NCBI GenBank assembly: GCA_902629935.1
Contig: CACOSU010000007.1
Span: forward strand, 1 to 55,385
Length of the DNA: 55,385 nt
Source: an uncultured Pelagibacteraceae bacterium
GTDB taxonomy: Bacteria > Pseudomonadota > Alphaproteobacteria > Pelagibacterales > Pelagibacteraceae
Reading direction: 5' to 3'
Of the stretch, positions 1 through 8,938 are shown one piece after another. Both the position numbers and the translations under genes were made by a program. The notes beneath the pieces are model-generated. The model searched no databases. It saw only the letters and a list, made by a program, of their open reading frames with translations, and was not told the origin of the DNA. Position 1 is the stretch's first letter, and each line of letters opens with the position of its first letter.

Positions 1-623
1 AATATATAGATACAAAATTTAATAATATTAAAAAACCAAATATAAAAATGATTTTTGATTTAGCTAATTTTTACAAAAATTCTAAAAATTATGAGAAGGC
101 GATAGATCATTATAACCAAATTATTTTAACGCTTGATGATACCGAACCTATAAAATCAGATGTTTTGTATCGCAGAGGTGGAAGTTATGAAAGAATAGGT
201 AATTACGATAAAGCAGACAAAGATTTATTGCATGCACTTAAAATTGTTCCTAGTGATGCATATACTTTAAATTATCTCGCTTATTCTTGGTTGGAGCGTG
301 ATTATAAAATTAATGAAGCAATGGAAATGTTAAAAAAAGCGTATGATTTAAAAAGTAATGATCCATATATTATTGATTCAATAGGATGGGCATATTTTTT
401 AATAGAGGATTATCTAGAAGCAGAAAAGTATTTAAAGAGAGCAGTTGAATTAATGCCAGACGACCCAGTTGTTAATGATCATTATGGAGATATTTTGTGG
501 AAATTAAATCGAAAGATTCAAGCGAGATATTTTTGGAACAACGTCTTAACTTTTGATGACACTGAGGATGATATGAGAGAAAAAATCAATATCAAAGTAT
601 TTGAAGGTCTTAAAAATTCCTAA
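1..623 (+). CDS. TPR-repeat protein, C-terminal part (cut by window start)
   Basis: The reading frame is open from the left edge (in frame from base 3) through the ATG at 48, so this is the C-terminal part of a longer gene and the ATG at 48 is probably internal. Tandem helical tetratricopeptide repeats are visible, with the usual spacing of small and aromatic residues (for example YLAYSWLERDYKINEAMEML, then SIGWAYFLIEDYLEAEKYLK). The family acts as a protein-protein scaffold, often at the envelope; no enzymatic motif is seen and the partner is unknown. The stop codon abuts the ispE ATG with no spacer, so the two genes are probably translated from one mRNA. Function beyond TPR scaffold is not claimed. 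Confidence 0.85.
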   Translation, partial: YIDTKFNNIKKPNIKMIFDLANFYKNSKNYEKAIDHYNQIILTLDDTEPIKSDVLYRRGGSYERIGNYDKADKDLLHALKIVPSDAYTLNYLAYSWLERDYKINEAMEMLKKAYDLKSNDPYIIDSIGWAYFLIEDYLEAEKYLKRAVELMPDDPVVNDHYGDILWKLNRKIQARYFWNNVLTFDDTEDDMREKINIKVFEGLKNS

Positions 624-1469
624 ATGAAAATAAATAAAATTAAATCTAATGCAAAGCTAAATTTAGCTCTAAATATTACTGGAAAAAAAAAAGTTTTACA
701 CAAAATTGAAAGTATAATTGGTTTTATAGATCTATATGATGTTATTTCAATAAATCAACATAATGGAAAAAAACATTATATATCTTTTTATGGAAAGTTT
801 TCTAAAAATATTGGAAAAAATAATACTGTTCAAAAATTATTTCAAATACTAGATAAAGATAATTTACTTAAAAATAAAAAATTTAAAGTTAAAATTAAAA
901 AAATAATTCCTCAAGAATCTGGGTTGGGCGGGGGATCGATGAATGCAGCTAGTGTGTTTAATTATCTGATAAAAAAGAAAATTATTAATCCTAATCATAA
1001 AAAAATTAGAAATATATGTGAGCTGATTGGTTCTGATGTAATTTTAGGTACCATTTCATCGAGTTGCGTGTTGTCATCAAGTGGAAGAATAAAAAAGATT
1101 TATGATGCTCCAAAATATTACTCTACTTTAGTAAAACCTGATTTTGGGTGTTCAACTAAAAAAATATATTCTGCTGTTCGAAATTATACAAAACCAAAAT
1201 ATAACAAACCTAAAAAAAATATGTTTGGAGCAAAGTATTTGATTGATCAACAAAATGCCCTTGAAACAATAGCGCTCAAAAAATATCCAAAACTTAAAAA
1301 AATAAAGTTGTTCCTAGAAAGTATTGATAATCCATTGTTTGTAAGAATGACTGGTTCAGGATCAACAATTGTAGCCTATTATAATTCATTAAAGAGTTGT
1401 AAATTGGCAGAAGCTAAATTTAAAAGAAAATATAAAAATTATTGGTGTGTTACAGCAAAAACTATATGA
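624..1469 (+). CDS. ispE: 4-diphosphocytidyl-2-C-methyl-D-erythritol kinase
   Basis: ATP-dependent GHMP kinase of the non-mevalonate (MEP) isoprenoid pathway, phosphorylating CDP-methylerythritol at the 2-hydroxyl in the cytoplasm. The 281-residue length is normal. The N-terminus SNAKLNLALNITGKK fits the family KxNL substrate region. The ATP loop is QESGLGGGSMNAAS near residue 97 (consensus PxGAGLGGGSSNAA, with Glu-Ser in place of Ala). A C-terminal MTGSGSTIVAYY matches the MSGSGSx motif. It starts directly after the stop of the TPR gene, so the start is fixed by the junction. A tRNA-Gln gene follows after about 33 bp. Confidence 0.93.
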   Translation: MKINKIKSNAKLNLALNITGKKKVLHKIESIIGFIDLYDVISINQHNGKKHYISFYGKFSKNIGKNNTVQKLFQILDKDNLLKNKKFKVKIKKIIPQESGLGGGSMNAASVFNYLIKKKIINPNHKKIRNICELIGSDVILGTISSSCVLSSSGRIKKIYDAPKYYSTLVKPDFGCSTKKIYSAVRNYTKPKYNKPKKNMFGAKYLIDQQNALETIALKKYPKLKKIKLFLESIDNPLFVRMTGSGSTIVAYYNSLKSCKLAEAKFKRKYKNYWCVTAKTI

Positions 1470-1502
1470 ATTTTAAATTTTTATGTTATAGGAAGCTAGT
1501 AT

Positions 1503-1576
1503 TGGGGCGTAGCCAAGCGGTAAGGCACGGGTTTTTGGTACCTGCATCCTAGGTTCGAATCCTAGCGCCCCAGCCA
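1503..1576 (+). tRNA. tRNA-Gln (anticodon TTG)
   Basis: A full cloverleaf can be drawn. The acceptor strand TGGGGCG (1503-1509) pairs with CGCCCCA (1566-1572), followed by discriminator G and an encoded CCA at 1574-1576. The anticodon stem CGGGT/ACCTG encloses loop TTTTGGT, giving anticodon TTG at 1535-1537. The T-loop TTCGAAT is canonical. The terminal U1-A72 pair is typical of bacterial tRNA-Gln. The 3' CCA ends only 3 nt before the ATG of the CCA-adding enzyme gene, so tRNA 3' processing would sever any shared transcript there. Confidence 0.96.
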
Positions 1577-1579
1577 TTT

Positions 1580-2854
1580 ATGAAAAATTTTTTAGATAAA
1601 TTTTTTTCCCGATCAAAAAATCTTGATTATATAGGTCAAAACTTAAAAAAAATTACTTTAACAACACCTGCAAATAAAATTTTTGAAGCAATTAATAATT
1701 TTTCAGAGAAAAGCGAAATCAGATATGTTGGTGGATGTGTAAGAAAAGTTATAAAAAAAGAAAATGTCGATGACATTGACTTAGCAACAAATTTAACACC
1801 TATAGAAGTATGTGAGGCTCTAAAAAACAAACAAATAAATTATTATGAAACAGGAATTGAGCATGGAACTATAACCGCAATAATTGACGAATATAGATTT
1901 GAAATTACTTCTTTAAGGAAGGACGTTTCATCTGATGGAAGGCATGCTAAAGTAGAGTTCTCTTTAGATTGGAAGGAAGATGCTTCCAGAAGAGATTTCA
2001 CAATTAATTCAATTTATGCAGATGGCAATGGTAATTTATTTGATCCATTTAACGGTAAAAAAGATCTAGAGGAAGGTTATATTAATTTTATTGGTAATGC
2101 AGAAAAAAGAATTCAAGAGGATTATTTACGTATTTTAAGATATTTAAGATTTTATTTAAATTATTCAAATCATAATCACCAGTCAGAAATAATAAAAAAT
2201 ATAAAAAAAAATATTGATGGAATTTCAAATATATCATCAGAGAGATTAATAGATGAACTAAAAAAAATAACTAGTTCAAATGGATTTTTAAAACTGTTTA
2301 AAGATAAAGAGAGTTTAGAAATAATAGAAATAATTTTCCCTCAATTAAAAAATATTAAAAATTTTAAAAAACAAAATTCTTATGCTGCAGAAAATTTTTT
2401 AAAAATTGACTTTATATTCCTAATTGCGCTTTTAGTGATAGATGGGACTGATAATGCCGATTATTTTTTATATAAATTCAAAATATCTAAAAAAGATCAG
2501 AAAAGAATAAAAGTGATAGACCTTTTTTATAGAAAAAGAGTAACTCTAAACAACTTTACAGAGAAAAATTTGAATAAATTTTTTTATTATAATGGGCGTC
2601 AGGCTGTAATGGATATAATTAATTTTAAAATTTTTACCACAAACAAAGTAGAGAAAAAACTAATTAAATTATTAGATACTTATAAAGATAAAATAATTCC
2701 AACTTTGCCAATAGGAGCTGATCTATTAATGTCTAAATTTCAAATTCCTGAAGGCAAAACTTTAGGTAATAAATTAAAAATAATTGAAGAAACCTGGATT
2801 CAAAATGGATTTCAAATTTCAGATAAGCAAGTACAAGAAATAGTTAAAAGTTAA
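1580..2854 (+). CDS. CCA tRNA nucleotidyltransferase / poly(A) polymerase family
   Basis: Class II nucleotidyltransferase that adds or repairs the 3' CCA of tRNAs, or polyadenylates RNA; sequence alone does not separate the two here. The head domain is clear: VGGCVRK near residue 50 (the GGxVR motif), then [11 protein letters not shown] with the catalytic DxD-type acidic residues, then [13 protein letters not shown] and an [10 protein letters not shown] segment typical of the fold. At 424 residues it matches alphaproteobacterial CCA enzymes. The ATG lies 3 nt after the encoded CCA of tRNA-Gln, leaving no room for a Shine-Dalgarno site outside the tRNA. Its TAA overlaps the greA stop of the opposite strand within one TTAA. 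Confidence 0.88.
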   Translation: MKNFLDKFFSRSKNLDYIGQNLKKITLTTPANKIFEAINNFSEKSEIRYVGGCVRKVIKKENVDDIDLATNLTPIEVCEALKNKQINYYETGIEHGTITAIIDEYRFEITSLRKDVSSDGRHAKVEFSLDWKEDASRRDFTINSIYADGNGNLFDPFNGKKDLEEGYINFIGNAEKRIQEDYLRILRYLRFYLNYSNHNHQSEIIKNIKKNIDGISNISSERLIDELKKITSSNGFLKLFKDKESLEIIEIIFPQLKNIKNFKKQNSYAAENFLKIDFIFLIALLVIDGTDNADYFLYKFKISKKDQKRIKVIDLFYRKRVTLNNFTEKNLNKFFYYNGRQAVMDIINFKIFTTNKVEKKLIKLLDTYKDKIIPTLPIGADLLMSKFQIPEGKTLGNKLKIIEETWIQNGFQISDKQVQEIVKS

Positions 2855-3327
2855 ATATATTTAACGTCTTTAATTTCAAAATTTTTTACACCAGAGGGTG
2901 TATTTATTTCAACTAAATCACCTTTATTTTTTCCAATCAAACCTTTGCCAATTGGTGATTGAAAGAAGATTAATTTTTGTTTTAAATCCGCCTCATCTCT
3001 TCCAACAATTTTATAATTAATTTTTTCACCAGTATCTAAATCTTCTAAATAAACTGTTGATCCAAAAATTACTTTTCCCTCATTGTTTAGTTTTGTGACA
3101 TCAATAACATTTGCTCTTGCAATAATGTCATTAATCTCGGTTATTCTTCCTTCGTTATGAGATTGCTCTTCTTTAGCTGCATGATATTCAGCATTTTCTT
3201 TAAGGTCTCCGTGAGATCTCGCTTCTGCGATTGCAGCTACAATTTCAGGTCTTTTTTTTTCTTTTAAAAAAACCAATTCTTCTTTTAGTTTATTTAATCC
3301 GTTTAATGTTATTGGCTCTTTATCCAC
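2851..3327 (-). CDS. greA: Transcription elongation factor GreA
   Basis: Enters the RNA polymerase secondary channel and stimulates cleavage of backtracked transcripts. The 158-residue protein has the long N-terminal coiled coil (about residues 1-75) with acidic tip context [17 protein letters not shown], and a C-terminal FKBP-like domain ending in [17 protein letters not shown], which matches the family. It is the first of the visible minus-strand genes at this locus going right to left after hemF (3 bp gap), so hemF and greA are likely co-transcribed. The 3' end shares a TTAA stop with the convergent CCA enzyme gene. Confidence 0.96.
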   Translation of the reverse strand: MDKEPITLNGLNKLKEELVFLKEKKRPEIVAAIAEARSHGDLKENAEYHAAKEEQSHNEGRITEINDIIARANVIDVTKLNNEGKVIFGSTVYLEDLDTGEKINYKIVGRDEADLKQKLIFFQSPIGKGLIGKNKGDLVEINTPSGVKNFEIKDVKYI

Positions 3328-3330
3328 TTT

Positions 3331-4158
3331 TTATTTCCACTTTGCAATTGGAGGTAATGACATTAAAATACCCTTAACATTACCACCAGTTTGTAGCCCA
3401 AATTTTGTTCCTCTATCATAGAGTAAATTAAATTCTGTGTATCGACCTCTTTTAATATACTGAAACTCTTTATCTTTTAAAGTCCATTTTCTTTTTCTTT
3501 TTTTTTTAATTATTTCATTAAATAGCTTTTGAAATGTAACACCAACATCTCTGACAAATTTAAAGTCATTTTCAAAATTATCATTTTTATAGTCAAAAAA
3601 AATTCCACCTATACCCCTTGGCTCTTTTCTATGAGGTAGATAAAAGTATTTATCACACCACTTTTTATATTTTTTATAATAATTTTTATTATGTCTATCG
3701 CACATTGTTTTTAATAATTTATGAAAATTTTTTTTCTCTTTTTCATCTTTTATTGCTGGGGTTACATCCATTCCTCCACCAAACCAATTTTTTGTTGTAC
3801 AAATAAATCTGGTGTTAAAATGCATTGCAGGAATATGAGGATTTTGCATGTGCATAACTATTGATATTCCTGATGCCCAAAATCTAGGATCCTTATTTGC
3901 ACCTGGTATATTATTTTGAAATTCCGTAGGAAATTTTCCATAAACTTTTGAAAAATTTACCCCTACTTTTTCAAAAATTTTTCCATTTTTTAGAATTCTA
4001 TATTCACCTCCACCTTCATCTTTTTTACTACTTTTTTTCCACGAAGAGGATTGAAAATTTAATTTGTTTTTTTCAATTTTTAAAATATCTTCGCATATTG
4101 CATTTTGTAAAAGCTTAAACCAATTACTCGCTAAGTCTTTTTTAATTGAAATATCCAT
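3331..4158 (-). CDS. hemF: Oxygen-dependent coproporphyrinogen III oxidase
   Basis: Catalyses O2-dependent oxidative decarboxylation of coproporphyrinogen III to protoporphyrinogen IX in heme synthesis, cytoplasmic. Family marks include WFGGGMDVTPA, the HRKEPRGIGGIFFDY signature, and RGRYTEFNLLYDRGTKFGLQ near the C-terminus. At 275 residues it is slightly shorter than the E. coli enzyme (about 300), mainly at the N-terminus. Use of the aerobic enzyme fits an obligate aerobe. It lies 1 bp after trmL and 3 bp before greA on the same strand, so a trmL-hemF-greA transcript is likely. Confidence 0.96.
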   Translation of the reverse strand: MDISIKKDLASNWFKLLQNAICEDILKIEKNKLNFQSSSWKKSSKKDEGGGEYRILKNGKIFEKVGVNFSKVYGKFPTEFQNNIPGANKDPRFWASGISIVMHMQNPHIPAMHFNTRFICTTKNWFGGGMDVTPAIKDEKEKKNFHKLLKTMCDRHNKNYYKKYKKWCDKYFYLPHRKEPRGIGGIFFDYKNDNFENDFKFVRDVGVTFQKLFNEIIKKKRKRKWTLKDKEFQYIKRGRYTEFNLLYDRGTKFGLQTGGNVKGILMSLPPIAKWK

Positions 4159-4159
4159 T

Positions 4160-4633
4160 TTATAATAATTCTATTTGACGCAAACTTTCTGCTAAAACAA
4201 TGGCAACAGATGAAGCAACATTAAGAGATCTTACTTGTTTATTCATTGGTATTTTTAAACGATTTTTAATTTTTTTATGTATCTTTTCGGGTACTCCAGC
4301 ACTTTCTCTTCCAAACATAATAGTATCATCATGCTTAAATTTAAATTTAGTATAATTTATTGAACCTTTAGTTGTCATCAAAACGATTCTCTGTTTTTTT
4401 TTTGTCTCAAAAAATTTCTCTGAACTTTGATAAAACTCTATTTGACTAAAGTCCATATAGTCCATAACCACTCTTTTAAAACGTTTGTCCGATAATAGAA
4501 AGCCACATGGCTCAATTATTTCTAGTTTAGCACCTAAACAAGCACAAGTTCTAATGATTGCAGCAGTATTCTGAGGTATATCGGGCTCATACAAAGCTAT
4601 TTTGGGTCCTAAAATTGTTGAATTATGTGTCAT
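4160..4633 (-). CDS. trmL: tRNA (cytidine/uridine-34 2'-O)-methyltransferase TrmL
   Basis: SPOUT-class methyltransferase that 2'-O-methylates the wobble base of certain leucine tRNAs using SAM. The 157-residue single-domain form is the size expected for TrmL. Visible motifs are PDIPQNTAAIIRTCACLGA near the N-terminus, GRESAGVPE (the knot loop) and RSLNVASSVAIVLAE at the C-terminal knot. First gene of a compact trmL-hemF-greA group. A 92-bp gap separates it from the divergent petA and must contain both promoters. Confidence 0.92.
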   Translation of the reverse strand: MTHNSTILGPKIALYEPDIPQNTAAIIRTCACLGAKLEIIEPCGFLLSDKRFKRVVMDYMDFSQIEFYQSSEKFFETKKKQRIVLMTTKGSINYTKFKFKHDDTIMFGRESAGVPEKIHKKIKNRLKIPMNKQVRSLNVASSVAIVLAESLRQIELL

Positions 4634-4725
4634 TCTTTCAGTAGTAAAATAATTATTTTATATTATATGAATTTGTATATTAACTATTTTGTATCAAAAT
4701 GAGATAATAACAAAAGCTATTAAAA

Positions 4726-5235
4726 GTGTCTGAAAAAAAAACAAAAAGAAGAGATTTTTTATTTACAGCTACTACAGCTGTAGGAGCTGTTGGTGCGGCT
4801 GCAGTAGTGTGGCCAATGATAGATCAAATGAACCCAGATGCCTCTGTAAAAGCATTAGCAAGCACAGAAGTTGATGTAAGTTCATTATCACCTGGAAACA
4901 CTTTAACTGTTTTGTGGAGAGGTAAACCAGTATTTATAAGAAGAAGAACTCAAGGAGAAATTGATGAAGCAAGAGCCGTAAAGATGGAGGATTTAATTCA
5001 TCCTGAGAAAGATGAAGATAGAGCAAAAGATCCTGAGTGGCTTGTTATGTTAGGTGTATGTACTCACTTAGGATGTGTACCTCTAAATGACAAAGGTGAT
5101 TATAATGGATGGTTCTGTCCATGTCATGGATCACATTATGATACGTCTGGAAGAATTAGAAAAGGACCAGCACCTTGGAATATGGAAGTTCCTAAATACG
5201 AATTTGTAAATGCAAATACAATTAAAATTGGATAG
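4726..5235 (+). CDS. petA: Ubiquinol-cytochrome c reductase Rieske iron-sulfur subunit
   Basis: Carries the [2Fe-2S] cluster of the cytochrome bc1 complex and passes electrons from ubiquinol to cytochrome c1. The N-terminus [10 protein letters not shown] is a twin-arginine signal (Arg 8-9), followed by a single membrane anchor at about 14-35. Rieske boxes CTHLGC (from residue 112) and CPCHGSHYD (from residue 131) supply the two Cys and two His ligands plus the disulfide cysteines. The start is a GTG; no ATG lies near the signal sequence. Followed by petB after 8 bp and petC, forming the standard alphaproteobacterial operon. Confidence 0.97.
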   Translation: MSEKKTKRRDFLFTATTAVGAVGAAAVVWPMIDQMNPDASVKALASTEVDVSSLSPGNTLTVLWRGKPVFIRRRTQGEIDEARAVKMEDLIHPEKDEDRAKDPEWLVMLGVCTHLGCVPLNDKGDYNGWFCPCHGSHYDTSGRIRKGPAPWNMEVPKYEFVNANTIKIG

Positions 5236-5243
5236 AGATAAGA

Positions 5244-6506
5244 ATGAGTGATCATGATTACAGACCAAAATCGAAAGTAGGACAATGGTTTAATGATCGA
5301 TTGCCACTTTTAACGCTTGCAAATCATTTAACTGATTATCCAACTCCAAAAAACTTAAATTACTGGTGGACTTTTGGTGGAATATTAACTTTTTGTTTGA
5401 TTACTCAAATTGTAACAGGACTAACACTTGCAATGCATTATATTGCTCATGCCGACATGGCTTTCGAAAGTGTTGAACATATTATGCGTGATGTTAACTA
5501 TGGATGGTTAATTAGATATATTCATGCAAATGGAGCATCAATGTTTTTTTTAGCTGTTTATATTCATATATTTAGATCTTTATTTTACGGTTCTTATAAA
5601 TCTCCAAGAGAAATAATATGGATTTTAGGAATAATAATTTATTTATTAATGATGGCTGCAGCCTTCATGGGTTATGTATTGCCGTGGGGTCAAATGAGTT
5701 TTTGGGGAGCAACAGTTATTACAAATTTATTTAGTGCCATTCCTCTAGTAGGTGAGGGTATAGTTACTTGGTTGTGGGGCGGTTATTCAGTTGACAATCC
5801 TACTTTGACTAGATTTTTTACTTTGCATTATTTAATTCCATTTTTAATTTTAGGATTAGTCGTTTTACATATATGGGCTCTACATGTTCCTGGTAATAAC
5901 AATCCAGTTGGAATAGATATTAAAAAACCTTCAAAGGATACAGTTCCATTTCATCCTTATATTGTTATTAAAGATGGTTTTGCCTTATTAATGTTTATGA
6001 TTGTGTTTGCCTTCTTTGTGTTTTATGCACCAAATATTTTAGGACATGCGGATAATTATATCGAAGCAAATCCAATGGTAACCCCTGCACACATTGTACC
6101 CGAATGGTATTTACTGCCTTTTTATGCAATTTTAAGATCAGTTCCTGATAAATTGCTTGGAGTTGTAGCTATGTTATCAGCAATATTAATATTAGCAGTT
6201 TTACCTTGGTTAGATACCTCAAAAATAAGATCTGCAGTATTCAGACCTTTGTATAAACAATTTTATTGGATACTAGTTGCAGATGTTTTAATTCTTGGTT
6301 ATGTGGGTGCTATGCCAGCTGAGGGACTTTATTTATTAATAGCAAGGGTTGCTACAGCATATTATTTTCTGCATTTTTTAGTTATTCTTCCTGTGTTAGG
6401 TTTTAAAGAAAAAACTTTGCCCATACCTTTAAGCATTACTGAACCCGTCCTCGGTGGTTCCCCAAATTTAGCTGTTGCTAGAAATAAAGAAAGTAAAATA
6501 GAGTAA
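5244..6506 (+). CDS. petB: Cytochrome b of the bc1 complex
   Basis: Diheme integral membrane subunit holding the quinol oxidation and reduction sites. At 420 residues with about eight hydrophobic spans it is a full-length proteobacterial cytochrome b, not the split b6/subunit IV form. Visible marks are [20 protein letters not shown] (the cd1/cd2 region of the Qo site), [14 protein letters not shown] with the PEWY Qo motif, and paired histidines in helices B and D (for example [15 protein letters not shown] and [11 protein letters not shown]). Second gene of petABC, with a 1-bp spacer to petC. Confidence 0.97.
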   Translation: MSDHDYRPKSKVGQWFNDRLPLLTLANHLTDYPTPKNLNYWWTFGGILTFCLITQIVTGLTLAMHYIAHADMAFESVEHIMRDVNYGWLIRYIHANGASMFFLAVYIHIFRSLFYGSYKSPREIIWILGIIIYLLMMAAAFMGYVLPWGQMSFWGATVITNLFSAIPLVGEGIVTWLWGGYSVDNPTLTRFFTLHYLIPFLILGLVVLHIWALHVPGNNNPVGIDIKKPSKDTVPFHPYIVIKDGFALLMFMIVFAFFVFYAPNILGHADNYIEANPMVTPAHIVPEWYLLPFYAILRSVPDKLLGVVAMLSAILILAVLPWLDTSKIRSAVFRPLYKQFYWILVADVLILGYVGAMPAEGLYLLIARVATAYYFLHFLVILPVLGFKEKTLPIPLSITEPVLGGSPNLAVARNKESKIE

Positions 6507-6507
6507 G

Positions 6508-7287
6508 GTGAAAAATTTATATAAACTAATCTCTATACTAATAATAGTTATTACCTCAAACTCACAAACTTTTGCAGCAGAAAAAGTAGAATATATAAAA
6601 ACTGACTGGAGTTTTAAGGGTTTATTTGGGAAATTTGATAGAGCTTCTCTTCAAAGAGGTTATCAAGTTTATACCGAAGTATGCGCTTCGTGTCACTCGA
6701 TGAAGTATTTAAGTTATAGAAATTTAGCGGAAAAAGGCGGTCCAGAATTTTCTGAGGCTCAAGCCAAAGCTATAGCAGCTTCGTTTGAAGTTAATGATGG
6801 CCCAAATTCTGATGGAGAAATGTTTACAAGACCAGGTAAGCTATCAGACAAATTTGTAATGCCATATGAAAATGTAAAAGCAGCACAAGCAGCAAATGGA
6901 GGTGCCTATCCTCCTGATATGTCTGTTTTAGTAAAAGCTAGAGGTGGAGGAGTAGACTATATTTATTCCTTATTGCAGGGATATGAAGAACCTCCCAGCA
7001 ATATATCTTTAGATGATGGAGTATATTATAATAAATATATGTACGGTAATAAAATTAGAATGTCAGCACCATTGTCTGATGGATTGGTAGAGTATGGTGA
7101 TGGTACTAATGCAACAGTAGAACAGATGTCAAAAGATGTAACAACTTTTTTAATGTGGTCAGCTGAACCTCATTTAGAAGCTCGACACCAGATGGGCTTT
7201 AAAGCAATTGTCTATTTAATTATTCTTACCGTTTTAGTTTACTTTAGTATGAAAAAAATCTGGTCACGTGTTGAATCTGAAGTTTAA
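6508..7287 (+). CDS. petC: Cytochrome c1 of the bc1 complex
   Basis: Membrane-anchored c-type cytochrome that takes electrons from the Rieske protein. It has an N-terminal Sec signal (hydrophobic segment ending in SQTFAA), a single heme-binding CASCH at residues 59-63, the following SMKYLSYRNLAEKGGP typical of c1, and a C-terminal transmembrane anchor (about 228-248, FKAIVYLIILTVLVYFSM). The 259-residue length is normal. The start is GTG, one base after the petB stop. The last 24 bp overlap the 3' end of ychF on the opposite strand. Confidence 0.97.
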   Translation: MKNLYKLISILIIVITSNSQTFAAEKVEYIKTDWSFKGLFGKFDRASLQRGYQVYTEVCASCHSMKYLSYRNLAEKGGPEFSEAQAKAIAASFEVNDGPNSDGEMFTRPGKLSDKFVMPYENVKAAQAANGGAYPPDMSVLVKARGGGVDYIYSLLQGYEEPPSNISLDDGVYYNKYMYGNKIRMSAPLSDGLVEYGDGTNATVEQMSKDVTTFLMWSAEPHLEARHQMGFKAIVYLIILTVLVYFSMKKIWSRVESEV

Positions 7288-8337
7288 TACATCTCCATCT
7301 TTCACAATATAGTCTTTACCTTCTAATCTCATTTTTCCATTAGCTTTAGAGTTTACCCATCCATCATTAGCAACGAAATCATCATAAGATATAGTTTCAG
7401 CTCTAATAAAACCTTTTTCAAAATCAGTATGAATTTCTCCAGCAGCTTTAGGCGCAGTACAATTTTTTTGCACAGTCCAAGCTCTTGTTTCTTCAGGTCC
7501 AGACGTAAAATAAGTATCAAGTTCTAATATTTTATAGCCCTTTTGAATTAACATAGTAAGACCTGTATCTTTTAGTCCAATCATATCCATATAATTTTTT
7601 TTTTCATCTTCTGCTAATGCATTTATTTGATTTTCTATATCTGCAGAGATAATCAGAGTGTTATCTTTTCCATATTTTTTAATAAAGTCTTCTGTATATT
7701 TATTTCCATCCTGAACGCTTTGCTCATCTACATTGCAAACAAAAATTTTTGGTTTAATTGATAATAAACCACTTTGATTAAGTTGTTTTGTATCAAATTG
7801 AGATTTTAGTATTGATATATCTTTACTATTATTAATACAGTCTAATGCAATCTCTAAAATTTTAAGCTGTTCATCGTCAACATTTTTTTTATTATTTTTC
7901 TCAAGTCTTTTTTGAATAGATTCTAAGTCAGCTAGCATCATCTCAGTTTCTATGATTTCAAGATCTCTTATTGGATCAACGTCTGGATTAACATTTTGAA
8001 TATCATCTGAGTCAAAACATCTAATCATATGAATAACTGCATCAACTTCTCTTATGTGGGATAGAAATTTGTTGCCTAATCCTTCACCTTTAGATGCACC
8101 CTTCACAAGGCCAGCTATATCTACGAATGAAATAGTTGTATTTATAGTTTTTTTTGATTTTGAAATTTCTGATAATTTATTCAATCTTTTGTCTGGTACG
8201 GGAACTACTCCCACATTAGGATCTATTGTGCAGAATGGAAAATTTGCTGCTTGAGCTTTACTTGAGTTTGTAAGAGCATTGAAGAGTGTAGATTTACCTA
8301 CATTAGGTAAACCAACAATTCCACATTTAAAACTCAT
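7264..8337 (-). CDS. ychF: Ribosome-binding ATPase YchF (Obg family)
   Basis: OBG-family P-loop NTPase that binds ribosomes and hydrolyses ATP rather than GTP. The P-loop is GLPNVGKST at residues 8-16. The usual GTP-specificity motif NKxD is replaced by NVDE in FVCNVDE, the substitution that explains ATP preference in YchF proteins. A C-terminal TGS domain begins around residue 275 (LDTYFTSGPEETRAWTV). The 357-residue length is slightly under E. coli (363). Its ATG shares an A with the pth stop (TAATG), so translation is probably coupled to pth. Confidence 0.97.
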   Translation of the reverse strand: MSFKCGIVGLPNVGKSTLFNALTNSSKAQAANFPFCTIDPNVGVVPVPDKRLNKLSEISKSKKTINTTISFVDIAGLVKGASKGEGLGNKFLSHIREVDAVIHMIRCFDSDDIQNVNPDVDPIRDLEIIETEMMLADLESIQKRLEKNNKKNVDDEQLKILEIALDCINNSKDISILKSQFDTKQLNQSGLLSIKPKIFVCNVDEQSVQDGNKYTEDFIKKYGKDNTLIISADIENQINALAEDEKKNYMDMIGLKDTGLTMLIQKGYKILELDTYFTSGPEETRAWTVQKNCTAPKAAGEIHTDFEKGFIRAETISYDDFVANDGWVNSKANGKMRLEGKDYIVKDGDVLNFRFNT

Positions 8338-8897
8338 TATTTATTATTTACAGTACTAGAGAATAAATCTAATTTTTTGTCGATGAGTATTGAAATAGAA
8401 TCTGTGATGTTGTTAGTAATTTTTTCTAATCTAAGTATTTCATCTTCATCAAAATTTTGAAGAACAAAATCACTTACTTCTATTTTATCTTTCGGTTTAC
8501 CAATTCCTATTCGCACTCTTGAATATTCTTTACCAATGAATTTATCTATCGATGCAATTCCGTTATGTCCTGCATCGGAACCACCAAATTTTGCTTTTAT
8601 CTTTCCAAATTCTACATCTAGATCATCATGAAAAACGATAACATCCTCAGCATCTATTTTAAAATATTCAATTAATTCTCTAATACAAATTCCAGAATTA
8701 TTCATAAAGGTTAAAGGTTTAATAGCATAAACTTTTTGGTCTCCTACATTGCCAGTTGTAAGGAGTCCTTTGAATTTTGGTTTTTGTTTTGAAAGTCCAA
8801 ATTTTTTATTAATTGCGTCTATAATTTTGAAACCAATATTATGTCTATTGTGTTCACTATCTGGGGTTGGATTGCCTAATCCTACAAGTAGAAGCAT
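8337..8897 (-). CDS. pth: Peptidyl-tRNA hydrolase
   Basis: Recycles tRNA by cleaving the ester bond in peptidyl-tRNAs released from stalled ribosomes. Family signatures are VGLGNPTPDSEHNRHNIGF at the N-terminus (catalytic His 19, Asn 9), KPLTFMNNSG and VFHDDLDVEFGKIKAK with the catalytic Asp, then GHNGIASI. The 186-residue length is usual. It sits between rplY and ychF, an order conserved in many proteobacteria, with a one-base overlap into ychF and a 41-bp gap after rplY. Confidence 0.97.
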   Translation of the reverse strand: MLLLVGLGNPTPDSEHNRHNIGFKIIDAINKKFGLSKQKPKFKGLLTTGNVGDQKVYAIKPLTFMNNSGICIRELIEYFKIDAEDVIVFHDDLDVEFGKIKAKFGGSDAGHNGIASIDKFIGKEYSRVRIGIGKPKDKIEVSDFVLQNFDEDEILRLEKITNNITDSISILIDKKLDLFSSTVNNK

Positions 8898-8938
8898 AAA
8901 ATATTAATATTGGAGAATAAAATTCAATTTTAATTAAC

